64,000 nt of DNA from JBEPVZ01 sp041690695 (GCA_041690695.1 JBEPVZ010000001.1:1-64000), one strand, 5' to 3'; shown: positions 32,750-42,607, counted from the first letter of the stretch. Translations and numbers: made by a program. The notes: generated from the letters alone by a model not told the origin.

Positions 32750-33304
32750 TTAAAACTTAAACAGACCCTGGCGTAAAATTTCAGGCTGGCCATTGACAAT
32801 TTTAATGACAGTTGAAGGCTCGGAAACTAGTTTACCGGCATCTTCATAAAAATCGACTTTGTCTCCAAAATAATTTCGAGCTTCCTCGATTGTGTTAGCG
32901 GATGGTTCGCCTTGAGGATTAGCACTAGTTGAGACCAGTGGGCCAGTTTGGCCGATCAAGTTTAATAAAAAGTCGTTGTTAGGCATCCTAAAAGCCAAAG
33001 TGTTACTACCCCGATGTAGAAAATCCCACTTATCTGAAACTGACAAAATAACACTCACTGGATTTGGCCAAATTTTAGTTAATAAATCAACTAACTTCTG
33101 ATTTAAATCAACTCCAAATTGTTTAAGATCGTGAACATTTGCAATCACCACAATTAACGGTTTATGATCATCCCGACCTTTCAGATCGTAAATTCTTTGA
33201 ACTGCCATTTGGTCAGAGGCCAGGGCATGGAGACCATAGATAGTGTCCGTTGGTAAAACTGCGACACCTTGATTATTTAAAATTTTAATTAATTGTGAAT
33301 CCAC
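32750..33304 (-). CDS. Threonylcarbamoyl-AMP synthase family protein (TsaC/YrdC)
   Basis: The 184-residue protein is of the YrdC/Sua5 type, which makes threonylcarbamoyl-AMP for the t6A37 modification of ANN-decoding tRNAs. The N-terminus VAVLPTDTIYGLHALA, the KGRDDHKPLIV stretch with nucleotide-binding Lys/Arg near 42-52, and the LVSTSANPQGEPS motif near 128-140 are all family features. The length fits TsaC rather than the longer Sua5. The start codon is GTG with a TAAAAT box 8 bases before. Confidence 0.92.
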   Translation of the reverse strand: MDSQLIKILNNQGVAVLPTDTIYGLHALASDQMAVQRIYDLKGRDDHKPLIVVIANVHDLKQFGVDLNQKLVDLLTKIWPNPVSVILSVSDKWDFLHRGSNTLAFRMPNNDFLLNLIGQTGPLVSTSANPQGEPSANTIEEARNYFGDKVDFYEDAGKLVSEPSTVIKIVNGQPEILRQGLFKF

Positions 33305-33323
33305 AAGGCCATATTTTAGCAGA

Positions 33324-34490
33324 TTATGCTTCTTTTTTAGTCAGATGATATAGCTTCCATAAAAAATATAAAGTTGGCAGATAAATAATTTGGACCCAGA
33401 TTAGAGTTTGAGTTGGGCCGATCTTATCGGCAAACAAGCCAACGATATAGGCAAAAATTCCGAAAAATAAGCTGCCACCAAATGAGTTTAAAGAAGACAT
33501 CGTGGCCCGTTGGTTATCACTAAACTCTTTTTGAAGTAAAGAGCTTGAGGCGGTAGTGCTAGTACCATGAAAGAGGGAAGTGGTAGACATAATAAACGGA
33601 GACAGAATTGTTGGGAAGAGAAGGGCTATAAAATTAGCAATGCGGCTATAGATCTCCCCGAAAAATAAAACCTTAACGGCTTTAAAGCGATTAATAACTC
33701 GACCACTAATTCTAAAACCAATAAAAGCTAAAAGGTTAGAGCTGGTTTTAGCCAAACCCACCGCCCATATTGGCAGTAATAAATTATAAAAAGCGGCTTG
33801 GAATTGATAACCAGTTTCGCCAACTCCAAAACTTAAAATACCAGTTAAATTTAATAATCGAAGTTTTGGGTTATGAATAAATAAAGTTATGGCCTCTTTT
33901 AAGTCGGCCATTATATTTCGGGAATGCTCCGTTACAACTTTGGCATCGATAATCTGTAAACTAATTCCAAAGCAGATCAGTTGAGGGATAACTGATAGCC
34001 ACATTAAAATGGGGAATGACCAGCTGGCAATTAATGATCCAACTAAAGCTGAGACAGCCAAAGAAGCTTGGAACATGGCATCAAGCTTGCCCGAATAAAG
34101 ATGATAATCATCAGCTAAGCTTTCCTCAGCTAACATATTATGTAAAAGAGCTTGATTATTACCACTATAAAAAGCTCGCGATAAGCCTTCAAAAATAGCC
34201 CCAATCGCTAAAAACCAGAAGCTTGTCCCGATAGCATAAAAGATAGCAAATAAAATTGCTGCTAGAGCCCCTATGACAATGGTTTTTTTACGGCCAATTC
34301 GATCGGCAAATAATCCGGCTGGAACATCAATGATGGCGGAGGTAATATAAGCAATTGAAAAAACAGCTGCACCTAGCGCGTAGGAATGGCTTACTCTAGA
34401 AAAATAAATAATGGCAATCGGGGCATAAAGTTTAAAGTCACTAAAAAAATTAAACCAAGTTAATAATTTGATATTTTTTTGAAGAGACAT
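33324..34490 (-). CDS. Major facilitator superfamily transporter
   Basis: The 388-residue protein has 12 predicted spans. The loop between spans 2 and 3 carries GLFADRIGRKKT, the MFS signature, and a second, degenerate copy (GLFADKIGPTQT) lies near the C-terminus. It resembles drug or sugar exporters of the DHA type. The substrate cannot be assigned. A TATACT box (complement) lies 6 bases before the ATG. Confidence 0.9.
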   Translation of the reverse strand: MSLQKNIKLLTWFNFFSDFKLYAPIAIIYFSRVSHSYALGAAVFSIAYITSAIIDVPAGLFADRIGRKKTIVIGALAAILFAIFYAIGTSFWFLAIGAIFEGLSRAFYSGNNQALLHNMLAEESLADDYHLYSGKLDAMFQASLAVSALVGSLIASWSFPILMWLSVIPQLICFGISLQIIDAKVVTEHSRNIMADLKEAITLFIHNPKLRLLNLTGILSFGVGETGYQFQAAFYNLLLPIWAVGLAKTSSNLLAFIGFRISGRVINRFKAVKVLFFGEIYSRIANFIALLFPTILSPFIMSTTSLFHGTSTTASSSLLQKEFSDNQRATMSSLNSFGGSLFFGIFAYIVGLFADKIGPTQTLIWVQIIYLPTLYFLWKLYHLTKKEA

Positions 34491-34508
34491 ACGAAGAGTA
34501 TATAATAA

Positions 34509-35132
34509 TTAAACTTCTAATAATTTTTTTATAATGTAGTCCAAGGGACGTAATTTGATTCCTTCACCAAAATCGTATTTTCCCCACCGGCCAAGACTAT
34601 GTGGACGTACCTCTCCGCCAATAGCAAAATCAGCCACTTGGTAAGGATTTAACACCGCCCAATCAGCTAAGTCATCCTTAATAAAATCCTCGTCAAGAAG
34701 TGGTTGATAGAGATTAGGAACGTTTTTCCAGCCGGTAAATAAAACTCGGTTAGGCTTTTTATTTATTTGTCCATAGGTTGGATCAATTATGAATTCCTCA
34801 TTGGCCTCCGTAAATCGAATAAATGTATGCGTAGCACCTAATATAGCTGGATGAAGAAATATAAGCTCGGGATCCTGAATATATGGAAACTTTTGGGCTA
34901 GCACACTACCATAAGCTCCCGCCGCATCATCACAATACATTGAGCCGGTCATGACCCATCTGTCATTTATAAGCTCCCAACAAGCATCAAGTTGATCATA
35001 GTCTAATCCGTCATATTGGGTTTCCAGTCGCGAAGCTAAACGCAGTGCTGAATTTAGTGGACGATTAGTTTTAAGAACCCAGTCATTAATCTCCCTTAAT
35101 TGAGGATTATCACCAATCTCTTTAGCTAGCAT
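34509..35132 (-). CDS. Hypothetical protein, possible papain/transglutaminase-like fold
   Basis: The 207-residue protein has a Cys near residue 76 (MYCDDAAGAYGSVL), a His near 102 (ATHTFIRFTE) followed by an Asp (IIDPTYGQ near 117). The order Cys-His-Asp and the strand pattern resemble papain-like or transglutaminase folds, but the similarity is weak. There is no signal peptide. A TATACT box (complement) lies 6 bases before the ATG. Confidence 0.45.
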   Translation of the reverse strand: MLAKEIGDNPQLREINDWVLKTNRPLNSALRLASRLETQYDGLDYDQLDACWELINDRWVMTGSMYCDDAAGAYGSVLAQKFPYIQDPELIFLHPAILGATHTFIRFTEANEEFIIDPTYGQINKKPNRVLFTGWKNVPNLYQPLLDEDFIKDDLADWAVLNPYQVADFAIGGEVRPHSLGRWGKYDFGEGIKLRPLDYIIKKLLEV

Positions 35133-35183
35133 TTGGGGAGTATATCAAACAGACTAATATCATGCCTAAGAAAGTAGAGACTC

Positions 35184-36290
35184 TTATTGATAAATAAGTG
35201 AATGGACAATTGCCACCGCATTTTTTAAATCTTTAAGCGATAATGTTTCCTGAACGGAATGAGCATTTTTACCACCTCTTGAAACGGATAAAACTGAATA
35301 GCCTTGACCACTAAAGTTATTAGCATCACTTGTCGAAAAGGATGATTTAAATTCAGCTTTTAAGCCATTTTGTTGACAGGCTTGAGTGACAGCTTCAATT
35401 ATTGGGCCTGATGTTTGACCATTAAAAGCTGGCACCAAACTTGATTTATCTAGTATAAAATCAATCTTAATTTGATGTTTCTTAGCTACTGCATCGCATT
35501 TTTGTTGAACTAACCCAGCAATTTTATTCATAGTCGATTGGTCATAGGCCCGAATTTCGCCTTTCAAATTAACCAGCTCACAAACTACATTAGTGCTTTT
35601 CCCCCCGTTAATCTGGCCGATATTAAACGTCCAACCTTCTTTTAAATCTCGACCTAACGGCAAACTGGTAATCAACTCTGATGCAATTAAAATAGAATTT
35701 TTACCAGCTTCATAATCTTTAGCGGCATGGGCGGACAATCCTAAAACATTTATTTCAAAATTGATATAACCCAGAGATTTATAAATGAAGATGCCTGGCG
35801 TATCACTACTATCGACATTAAAAACAAATTTAACATCTTTATCAAACTTAAATAAGCTTGAACCCATCACTCCGGCCTCTTCTCGAGTTGGAAAGAAAAA
35901 TAAAATATTGTGATTTAGTTTATTTTTGTCTAAATTTTGGGCAGCCATAATTAATGAACTAACTCCTGATTTATTATCTGCTCCTAAAATAGCCTGGCCA
36001 TTACTTTTAAAAGTTTCCTGCTCAAACTGAGGGATAATCAAATCATCGACTGATTGAACAGTATCAAGATGAGCACTAAAAACTAAAGTTTGGAATTTAG
36101 AATCAACTTCTAAATAGGCATAAACATTCCCAGAATTACTGTCATTTTGAGAGCCTGATTGGTCAATCCATGTTTTCCAATTAAGCTTAATCATTTGATC
36201 GCAGACCCATTTAGCCATCTCAGCTTCTTGTCCACTGGGAGAGCTAATGCTCACAGCTTCTATAAATAATTTAATTAGCTTATTGTCCAT
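35184..36290 (-). CDS. M20 family metallopeptidase (PepT/ArgE type)
   Basis: The 368-residue protein binds two zinc ions and removes N-terminal residues from small peptides or deacylates amino acids. Metal-site motifs are FSAHLDTV near 69-76, GADNKSGVS near 98 and TREEAGVMG near 130. The dimerisation domain with SAHAAKDYEAGKNSI follows, then the last metal His in KNAHSVQE near 344. The length fits PepT-like tripeptidases. It stands alone before tRNA-Gln. Confidence 0.88.
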   Translation of the reverse strand: MDNKLIKLFIEAVSISSPSGQEAEMAKWVCDQMIKLNWKTWIDQSGSQNDSNSGNVYAYLEVDSKFQTLVFSAHLDTVQSVDDLIIPQFEQETFKSNGQAILGADNKSGVSSLIMAAQNLDKNKLNHNILFFFPTREEAGVMGSSLFKFDKDVKFVFNVDSSDTPGIFIYKSLGYINFEINVLGLSAHAAKDYEAGKNSILIASELITSLPLGRDLKEGWTFNIGQINGGKSTNVVCELVNLKGEIRAYDQSTMNKIAGLVQQKCDAVAKKHQIKIDFILDKSSLVPAFNGQTSGPIIEAVTQACQQNGLKAEFKSSFSTSDANNFSGQGYSVLSVSRGGKNAHSVQETLSLKDLKNAVAIVHSLIYQ

Positions 36291-36393
36291 AATCGTGCCT
36301 CAAGCCAAATCCATGATTGAACTATTATATACAAATTCCGCTTTGTACTTTCAATTACATGCGTGCTTTGGTAAAATTTCAATGCGTAATATT

Positions 36394-36462
36394 GCGGGAT
36401 CGTCTAATGGCAGGACGACAGCCTTTGGAGCTGTCTATCATGGTTCGAATCCATGTCCCGCA
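36394..36462 (+). tRNA. tRNA-Gln (anticodon TTG)
   Basis: A short cloverleaf with acceptor GCGGGAT/GTCCCGC, anticodon stem ACAGC/GCTGT, loop CTTTGGA (anticodon TTG), and T-arm CATGGTTCGAATCCATG. CCA is not encoded. The gene is only about 69 bases, at the short end for a tRNA. Confidence 0.9.
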
Positions 36463-36489
36463 GCTTTCAAAACAAATAACGGTAAAGTG

Positions 36490-36651
36490 TCAGGTACATT
36501 GCCGCTGGGAACCTCCAAGAATTTCAACCTTACGTGTTATCCCATCACATTTCCCGAGTTTTTCCACCCGATTAGCAATAACGCTTTCTCCAGATAGTTT
36601 TCTTTCTTCAACAACATCTTTAATATTTTTTGATGAAGTAGCTTGTAAAAT
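36490..36651 (-). pseudogene. Coding remnant without a start
   Basis: A 53-codon open frame with no start codon reads ILQATSSKNIKDVVEERKLS at its start and GITRKVEILGGSQRQCT at its end. A second frame just upstream (MKNDIWPVVREGLSSYM) suggests a frameshifted N-terminal part. Together they look like the decayed end of a gene. I do not recognise the family. The rest of the 340-base gap between tRNA-Gln and asd shows nothing else clear. Confidence 0.4.
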
Positions 36652-36801
36652 TCATCATGTAGCTTGACAGGCCTTCTCGAACAACAGGCCAGATATCATT
36701 TTTCATACGAAGTTTGTTTTTGTGTGTTGCTATATACAGCCTCCGAAAATGAGAGGTGCTTCAATCGTAATTTGGAAAGGTTTTTAATTTTCTTAAATAA
36801 A

Positions 36802-37878
36802 TTATCTAATATATCCTTTCGCTTTTAATAATTCTGCAATGAGAATTGCTCCCCCTGCAGCTCCGCGTATTGTATTATCTGATAGAGTAACAAACTTCCA
36901 GTCAAAGTGTTTATCTTTTTGTAATCTACCCATAGTAATTCCCATACCAAGTTCTGTATCCCGATCAAGTCTTGTCTGAGGACGATCCTCTTCTTCAAAA
37001 TAATGAATAAATTCATTTGGTGAAGAAGGCAAATTCAACTCACTAATTGGATTGTTAAAGTGTTTTATTGCATTCAATATCTGTTCTTTTGTGGGATTTT
37101 TGATAAAAGATAAAGAAACACAAGCCATATGACCATTAGAAACAGAAACGCGTATGCAAGTTGCTGAAATTTCAGGTTTTTGGGCAATTTTTAATCGATC
37201 ATTAATAAGCTCAGCCCAAATTTTCATTGGTTCTTTTTCTGATTTTTCTTCCTCTCCTCTGATAAAGGGAATAACGTTATCTATCATTTCTGGCCAATTC
37301 TCGAATGTTTTCCCGGCACCTGAAATTGCCTGCAAACTCGTTACATGTACTTTTATAGGTTGAAACTCTTTCAATGCGGTAATAATTGAAACGTATGATT
37401 GGATTGAACAATTAGGTTTTACGACAATAAAACCTTTCTTCCATCCGTGCTTTTTCCGTTGAGTATCGATAAGTTTTATATGCCCAGGATTAATTTCTGG
37501 TATAAGCATTGGAACATCTTCCGACCACCGATTCGCCGAGTTAGTTGAAATAACAGGGATGTCACTTGATGCATATGCTTTCTCAATATACATTATCGCT
37601 TCCTTTTCCATATTCAGGGCACAAAAAACAAAGTCAACCAGTTTTATAATTTTTTCTTTATCATCAACTGCAAAAACATTGAGTTTCCCTATATTCTTAG
37701 GAATCTTTGAATCCATTTTCCATCGTCCTTTTACAGCATCTTTATATGTTTTTCCAGAAGATTGAGGAGAAGCTGCAACAACCACTAATTCAAACCAAGG
37801 GTGTTCGTTCAAGAGTGTAATGAGTCTTTGTCCAACCATACCTGTTGCACCAAGAATTCCAACTCGCAGTTTTTTCAT
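36802..37878 (-). CDS. asd: Aspartate-semialdehyde dehydrogenase
   Basis: The 358-residue enzyme reduces aspartyl phosphate with NADPH to aspartate semialdehyde. The NADP loop GILGATGMVGQRL is at 7-19, the catalytic Cys157 is in KPNCSIQSY, and SLQAISGAGK follows. The form resembles the archaeal/fungal-type enzymes. It follows lysC after 3 bases on the same strand, so both make aspartate semialdehyde in one operon. No gene of the lysine, threonine or methionine branches is in the window. Confidence 0.92.
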   Translation of the reverse strand: MKKLRVGILGATGMVGQRLITLLNEHPWFELVVVAASPQSSGKTYKDAVKGRWKMDSKIPKNIGKLNVFAVDDKEKIIKLVDFVFCALNMEKEAIMYIEKAYASSDIPVISTNSANRWSEDVPMLIPEINPGHIKLIDTQRKKHGWKKGFIVVKPNCSIQSYVSIITALKEFQPIKVHVTSLQAISGAGKTFENWPEMIDNVIPFIRGEEEKSEKEPMKIWAELINDRLKIAQKPEISATCIRVSVSNGHMACVSLSFIKNPTKEQILNAIKHFNNPISELNLPSSPNEFIHYFEEEDRPQTRLDRDTELGMGITMGRLQKDKHFDWKFVTLSDNTIRGAAGGAILIAELLKAKGYIR

Positions 37879-37881
37879 AAG

Positions 37882-39015
37882 TTATAAAATAAGCTTTTTA
37901 TGTAATGCTTTAACTATACTTTCGGAATCTTCTGAATCGAGTAAAAAACACAATCTGTAGTAATCATGTTCCTGTATTTTAATAATGTTTTTATATTCTT
38001 CAATGAATTTAGTAAACTGTTCTATAGCTAAAACAGAATTCAAATCTTCTCCTACTAATGAGATTTTACTCATATCGCTAGATATCTTTTTGAATGTAAT
38101 ACCCCAGAAATTATTGTTATAAGATTTTAATCTCTTTTTTTCAACGATGAGAGTTCCTTTATGCGAAGGATTAAATGTGTTTAATACTCTTATTGGAATG
38201 CCTTTTTTAATAGCAGGTTTCATTGTTTTTGGGTGAAGTACATTTGCTCCCGAAGTAGCAAAAGCTTCAGCCACCTTGTAGGGAATTTTTTTAAGTGTTC
38301 TTGCTTCCTTAAACATTCTTGGGTCTGCAGTTAATACACCATCTACATCTGTCCATACTTGGATTTCAAGCGCTTGTACACAACTTCCAATAATTGATGC
38401 TGAATAATCTGACCCTCCTCTACCAAGTGTCGTAACTTTACCTTCCCGAGTTGCACCAATAAAACCAGTGATTACAGGAACGATACCCTTCCTAATAATA
38501 GGTAATAATGTAGCAGCTATTTTTTTTACCGTTAGTGACGAGATATATTCTGCATTGCCAAATTTGTCGTTAGTGACAATTATGTCAGAAGCTATCACTT
38601 GTTTTGCAGGGATTTTCCTACTTTTAAGTGCCTCTGTAATAATATATGAGGACATGATTTCACCATATGAAGCTATTCTATCTTGAAATTCCGACGTAGA
38701 TCCCGTAGGGATTTTTAATGCAATAGAAATTTCTTTTAGTATTTTTGTAATATAAGAAATATGCTTATTTTGATCGTTTTCGTTGGACCACAACTGGTTG
38801 ATCAAGACAATATGAAAATTTTTAATCTTTTGTAAAATTGAGATCTGGAGTAAAGTTGTTGAAGATATTAATGATATTAGTGAATCAGTCACATTTTTGA
38901 TAGCAGAAACTACAACAATAGGACTGTTCTGTTTCTCTTTTATAATAATATTACCAATTGTTTGTATTGACTCTGTTGTGCTTACAGATGTACCACCAAA
39001 TTTTAGGATGATCAT
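37882..39015 (-). CDS. lysC: Aspartate kinase
   Basis: The enzyme phosphorylates aspartate. I choose the ATG at 39015 (MIILKFGGTSVSTTESIQ), since KFGGTSV is the standard family start; a longer frame adds 12 unlikely residues. Other motifs are TLGRGGSDYSASI near 200 and the ATP-site VWTDVDGVLTADPR. The C-terminal ACT region is short and diverged, so feedback control may be altered. It is the first gene of the lysC-asd operon and is divergent from the ATP-grasp gene. Confidence 0.92.
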   Translation of the reverse strand: MIILKFGGTSVSTTESIQTIGNIIIKEKQNSPIVVVSAIKNVTDSLISLISSTTLLQISILQKIKNFHIVLINQLWSNENDQNKHISYITKILKEISIALKIPTGSTSEFQDRIASYGEIMSSYIITEALKSRKIPAKQVIASDIIVTNDKFGNAEYISSLTVKKIAATLLPIIRKGIVPVITGFIGATREGKVTTLGRGGSDYSASIIGSCVQALEIQVWTDVDGVLTADPRMFKEARTLKKIPYKVAEAFATSGANVLHPKTMKPAIKKGIPIRVLNTFNPSHKGTLIVEKKRLKSYNNNFWGITFKKISSDMSKISLVGEDLNSVLAIEQFTKFIEEYKNIIKIQEHDYYRLCFLLDSEDSESIVKALHKKLIL

Positions 39016-39090
39016 AAAGATATAAATTAAATAATCCTTGAAACTTATCACAAGTATGATTCAAATACAACATTCTAACAGTCCAAGATA

Positions 39091-39119
39091 TTGACTTATA
39101 GTCTTCTTAATGCTAGTAT
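39091..39119 (+). promoter_or_regulatory. Promoter of the ATP-grasp gene
   Basis: TTGACT at 39091-39096 and TAGTAT at 39114-39119 are separated by 17 bases. The GTG start codon follows 6 bases later, giving a leaderless message. It lies in the 110-base region between divergent lysC and the ligase gene. Confidence 0.65.
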
Positions 39120-39125
39120 CGCCGC

Positions 39126-40535
39126 GTGGCGTCTTCTGAAATGTTAACTGGTTCTTTAAAAGAACCAGTAAAAACCATCTTTATCGCAAACGGTCGTGAA
39201 TTTTTTTCTCCCATCGACAAATATGTTCCTTCTGCACATAAGGAAGAATTTGTCCAAACAGACAAGGATGAAAGTGACCCAATGATATTTGAACTTGGCG
39301 ATAACAAAGTAATTTTTGTTCCTCAATCTATTGATCCAGGTTATATTCAGGATATGATAAATCTTTTTGGCTTCAAAAATATCTCTATTATAAAGCCTCC
39401 AGAAACGGGAAATGGCTTATCAAAAGATATACTTAATGACAGAGAAACATTTGGAATGCTGCTCCATGCTATCACTCAAGGCGGCCCAGACGTACAGGTC
39501 GTACCATGGGGGCAGACACCACAATTTCAAGAACTGCATAATACTTTACGCCAGCAGGGTTTGATATTTAAAACACCGGAAACCCCCTTGGATTTTGCGC
39601 AATGGTATCCTGATTATTCGAATACAAAGCTTGGCACACGAGAAATTCTCAAACGTACACAAATTGCGCACCCCGAAGTTGATATGCAAATACCCGAGGG
39701 TTTTCCATGTACTGACATCGAGATGGCTTTACAAGTGACAAAATATTTTGTGGGTACAAACAGAGGCATTGTCATGAAAGCAAATCTGGGAGCTGCGGGG
39801 ATCGGAGTTTTTGTCTTTTCTCCTAAAGAATATAATCTAGCAAATTCTGATGAATGGAGAGCAATGGAATCAAAAGTACGTAAAAATGAATTACTTCAAA
39901 ATGGACCTGTCGTTATAGAAGAATATATACAACCTGATTTCAGTAAACGTGGCGTATTTCCAAGCGTCGATAGTCTTGTTAAGACTAATGGAATTGTCGA
40001 GATTCAAGCAGTTAGTGCAATGGGTATACATCGTGATGGAGACGAAGTAGAATTCTATGGAAGCACTATTGGTCACGGACTTTTTACTGAAAAGCAACAC
40101 GCCTACATGAGTACAATTAATCGTGCAGTTGGGCAAGAGCATGCAAAGTTGGGATACCGTGGTTGGTATGATACTGACTTTATTTTGGCAGCGGATGGAC
40201 ACCTATATTTAACTGAAACAAACGTAAGGAGAACCGGTACAACGTATATGGTAGATCTTGCACGACATCTTTTTGGTAACGATTGGGAAAGTAAAATGGC
40301 AATGATTGCTAATGATAAATATATTCGTCCACACCTCGCCGGATTATCATATGACAACTTAAAAATACTTTTGTCTGAATTGCTTTATCCAATTCAGGTA
40401 GAACAACGAGGTATAATCCTCACTCAATCTGTCCGTTCAATGCTAGGAAGAGGGAAATTTGCTTATGCAGCAATAGGACGAACTCAAGATGATGCAGAAT
40501 CATTAGAAAAACAATTAGAAAAAATACTTGGATAA
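39126..40535 (+). CDS. ATP-grasp ligase-like protein (PGM1/BtrJ-like)
   Basis: The 469-residue protein has a pre-ATP-grasp N-terminal part and an ATP-grasp core from about 190: IVMKANLGAAGIGVFVF (ATP-binding Lys and Gly-rich loop), VVIEEYIQPDF, and the metal site YDTDFILAADGHLYLTETNV (DxxF and ExN). ATP-grasp enzymes of this type join a carboxylate to an amine through an acyl phosphate; relatives act in peptide antibiotic pathways. Substrates here are unknown. Its position beside lysC/asd and the decarboxylase/aminotransferase pair suggests an amine or diamino acid as acceptor. It starts with GTG. Confidence 0.75.
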   Translation: MASSEMLTGSLKEPVKTIFIANGREFFSPIDKYVPSAHKEEFVQTDKDESDPMIFELGDNKVIFVPQSIDPGYIQDMINLFGFKNISIIKPPETGNGLSKDILNDRETFGMLLHAITQGGPDVQVVPWGQTPQFQELHNTLRQQGLIFKTPETPLDFAQWYPDYSNTKLGTREILKRTQIAHPEVDMQIPEGFPCTDIEMALQVTKYFVGTNRGIVMKANLGAAGIGVFVFSPKEYNLANSDEWRAMESKVRKNELLQNGPVVIEEYIQPDFSKRGVFPSVDSLVKTNGIVEIQAVSAMGIHRDGDEVEFYGSTIGHGLFTEKQHAYMSTINRAVGQEHAKLGYRGWYDTDFILAADGHLYLTETNVRRTGTTYMVDLARHLFGNDWESKMAMIANDKYIRPHLAGLSYDNLKILLSELLYPIQVEQRGIILTQSVRSMLGRGKFAYAAIGRTQDDAESLEKQLEKILG

Positions 40536-40544
40536 ATGATTGCT

Positions 40545-41075
40545 TCACTTAGCTTTGTACCAATTTATAAGATCAACTAAGACCCTAGCGGCCGTGTCAA
40601 TTTCGGCAAGGGATATACTATTGTCGGGATCATGATATTCCGGTCTAATGGTAATACCATAATAGAATGTCTTGAATCCAAATTTTTTACCATAAATGAT
40701 CGTTTCATCTTCTGTGGCTTCAAAATAATCTTCTTGAATACGAATTCTGTTTCCAAATCTAGATTTTAATTCTTCAATATCTATTCCGTATAGATTACCA
40801 ATATATCCTTCTTTACCATTAGTAGGTTCTGTTGTTGTATCAACAACAATAACAAGCGTATCTTTGTCTAAAGAATGCGCAACAGCTTCTGCACCATCAA
40901 ATTCAAGCTCTTCAAAATTCGTATATTCTACTAACACTCCTGTTTTACGTGAGGCTTGATATGCTGCAAAAACCCCTGCAAAATTATCAACTAAACCAAG
41001 AAGATTTTTGTCATCCATCTTAATAGACATTACAGGCCTGGCAAGATCCATATGTGCAGATAATAAAATTTTCAT
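40545..41075 (-). CDS. Small M20/M28-like zinc peptidase
   Basis: The 176-residue protein has SAHMDLARPV at 6-15 (HxD metal motif), GLVDNFAGVFAAY near 27-39 (second metal Asp) and YTNFEELEFDGAEAVA near 51-66 (catalytic EE), in the order of co-catalytic zinc peptidases. It is much shorter than normal members, with no lid domain. It may cleave the product of the neighbouring ATP-grasp ligase, or process a small peptide or amide. It lies opposite in direction, between the ligase and the decarboxylase. Confidence 0.65.
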   Translation of the reverse strand: MKILLSAHMDLARPVMSIKMDDKNLLGLVDNFAGVFAAYQASRKTGVLVEYTNFEELEFDGAEAVAHSLDKDTLVIVVDTTTEPTNGKEGYIGNLYGIDIEELKSRFGNRIRIQEDYFEATEDETIIYGKKFGFKTFYYGITIRPEYHDPDNSISLAEIDTAARVLVDLINWYKAK

Positions 41076-41139
41076 GATTTATATACTATAGCATCAATTT
41101 GGTAATATGGTAATTTTTTGCTAAAATGAGCAGAAATAT

Positions 41140-42606
41140 ATGCAGAATCACTCTAAAATGCAAGAAGAAATGCCATATATTTCATCAATTGTAAAATATG
41201 TTAAACAGAATAGAATTCCGTTTCATATGCCAGGGCATAAACAGGGTCAAGGGATTAATGCTGTATTACAAAAGTTATGGGGTAAAAATATTTTTAAATA
41301 TGATTTAACAGAAGTCGATGGGCTTGATTATTTAAACGCTCCTTCTGGTATTATAGAAAAAGCAGAGAAATTGGCCGCTGAAGCATTCAATGTCGAAAAT
41401 ACTTTATTTTTAGTAAACGGATCAACTCTGGGAAATCAAGTAGCCATTCTCTCCTTAGTAAAAGAAAACCAGAAAATAATCGTACCACGAAATTCTCATC
41501 AATCAGTTTTTTCCTCATTAATTCTATCTGGAGCTCACCCTATATACATAAATCCAACATATGATCCTGTAACAGGTTTATATCAAACAATTTCAAGTAA
41601 GGAAATTAAGAATGCGATAAGGAAAAATTCCGATATAAAAGCCATACATATAACTTCACCTAACTATAATGGCTTTGTCTCTAACGTAAAAGTTATAGGC
41701 AACTTAGCAAAAAAAAATAATATTCCATTAATTGTTGACGAAGCTCATGGTGCACATTTCCAATTCCACCCCAACCTTCCAATTTCTTCGATCAATTATG
41801 ATGCAGACATAATAATTCATAGTACGCATAAAACATTAGGATCCCTTACACAGACGTCAATGCTCCATTTAGTAAAATCTACTCATGTATCCATTAATCA
41901 ATTACAAGAAAATTTGATGTTATTGCAGTCTTCTTCACCCAGTACCCTTTTTGTTATGAGTTTAGATGCAGCGAGACAACAAATGGCAACCCAAGGATAT
42001 GCATTAATGGATAAAACTCTACAATTAGCAAATTATGCAAGAAGTACAATAAATAGTTTTAAATATCTATATTGTTACGGAAAAGAAATGATTGGACAAG
42101 CAGACATAGCAGATATTGATGAAACGAAATTGCTCATAGATGTTAGCCGAACGGGGTTAACAGGCTATGAATTAGAAAAAATATTAGGCAGAAACTATCA
42201 AATAGAAGTTGAAATGTCTGACACAAAACACATTCTCTGTTTTGTAACAATAGGTGATACTAAACAGTCAATAGATAAACTGTTACTTGCGTTAAAAGAT
42301 ATTTCAAATAATCCCAAAAGAAATAAACAAAATACAAAGATTCTATCAATACCGAACACACCCGAACTAGTTATGTTACCGAGGGAGGCATTTTTTGCTG
42401 AAAAAAAAATTATAGCTATTTCTGACGCGCTTGGGGAAATTTGCGGCGAATTCATTATCCCATTTCCACCAGACGTGCCGATTATAACCCCCGGCGAACG
42501 AATAAATAAAGAAATAATCGCTTACGTAAAATATTTAAAGAAATGTGGTATTATGCTTGTCGGCTCCAAGAATCTATCATCCGAAATGATTCGGGTAGTC
42601 AAATAA
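41140..42606 (+). CDS. Orn/Lys/Arg-type PLP decarboxylase
   Basis: The 488-residue protein matches the fold I arginine/lysine/ornithine decarboxylase family of Gram-positive type. PFHMPGHKQGQG is at 27-38, the PLP-contact DEAHGAH at 200-206, and the Schiff-base Lys231 lies in HSTHKTLGS. The usual products are polyamines (agmatine, cadaverine, putrescine). The aminotransferase starts two bases after its stop, so the two act together; 2,4-diaminobutyrate is a possible substrate, which would yield 1,3-diaminopropane. Confidence 0.88.
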   Translation: MQNHSKMQEEMPYISSIVKYVKQNRIPFHMPGHKQGQGINAVLQKLWGKNIFKYDLTEVDGLDYLNAPSGIIEKAEKLAAEAFNVENTLFLVNGSTLGNQVAILSLVKENQKIIVPRNSHQSVFSSLILSGAHPIYINPTYDPVTGLYQTISSKEIKNAIRKNSDIKAIHITSPNYNGFVSNVKVIGNLAKKNNIPLIVDEAHGAHFQFHPNLPISSINYDADIIIHSTHKTLGSLTQTSMLHLVKSTHVSINQLQENLMLLQSSSPSTLFVMSLDAARQQMATQGYALMDKTLQLANYARSTINSFKYLYCYGKEMIGQADIADIDETKLLIDVSRTGLTGYELEKILGRNYQIEVEMSDTKHILCFVTIGDTKQSIDKLLLALKDISNNPKRNKQNTKILSIPNTPELVMLPREAFFAEKKIIAISDALGEICGEFIIPFPPDVPIITPGERINKEIIAYVKYLKKCGIMLVGSKNLSSEMIRVVK

Positions 42607-42607
42607 T

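Noticed and set aside
36247..36667. Two plus-strand open frames of about 116 codons across tRNA-Gln.
   Set aside because: They overlap the start of the peptidase gene and the tRNA and have no domain; the minus strand of the following gap shows a better coding remnant.
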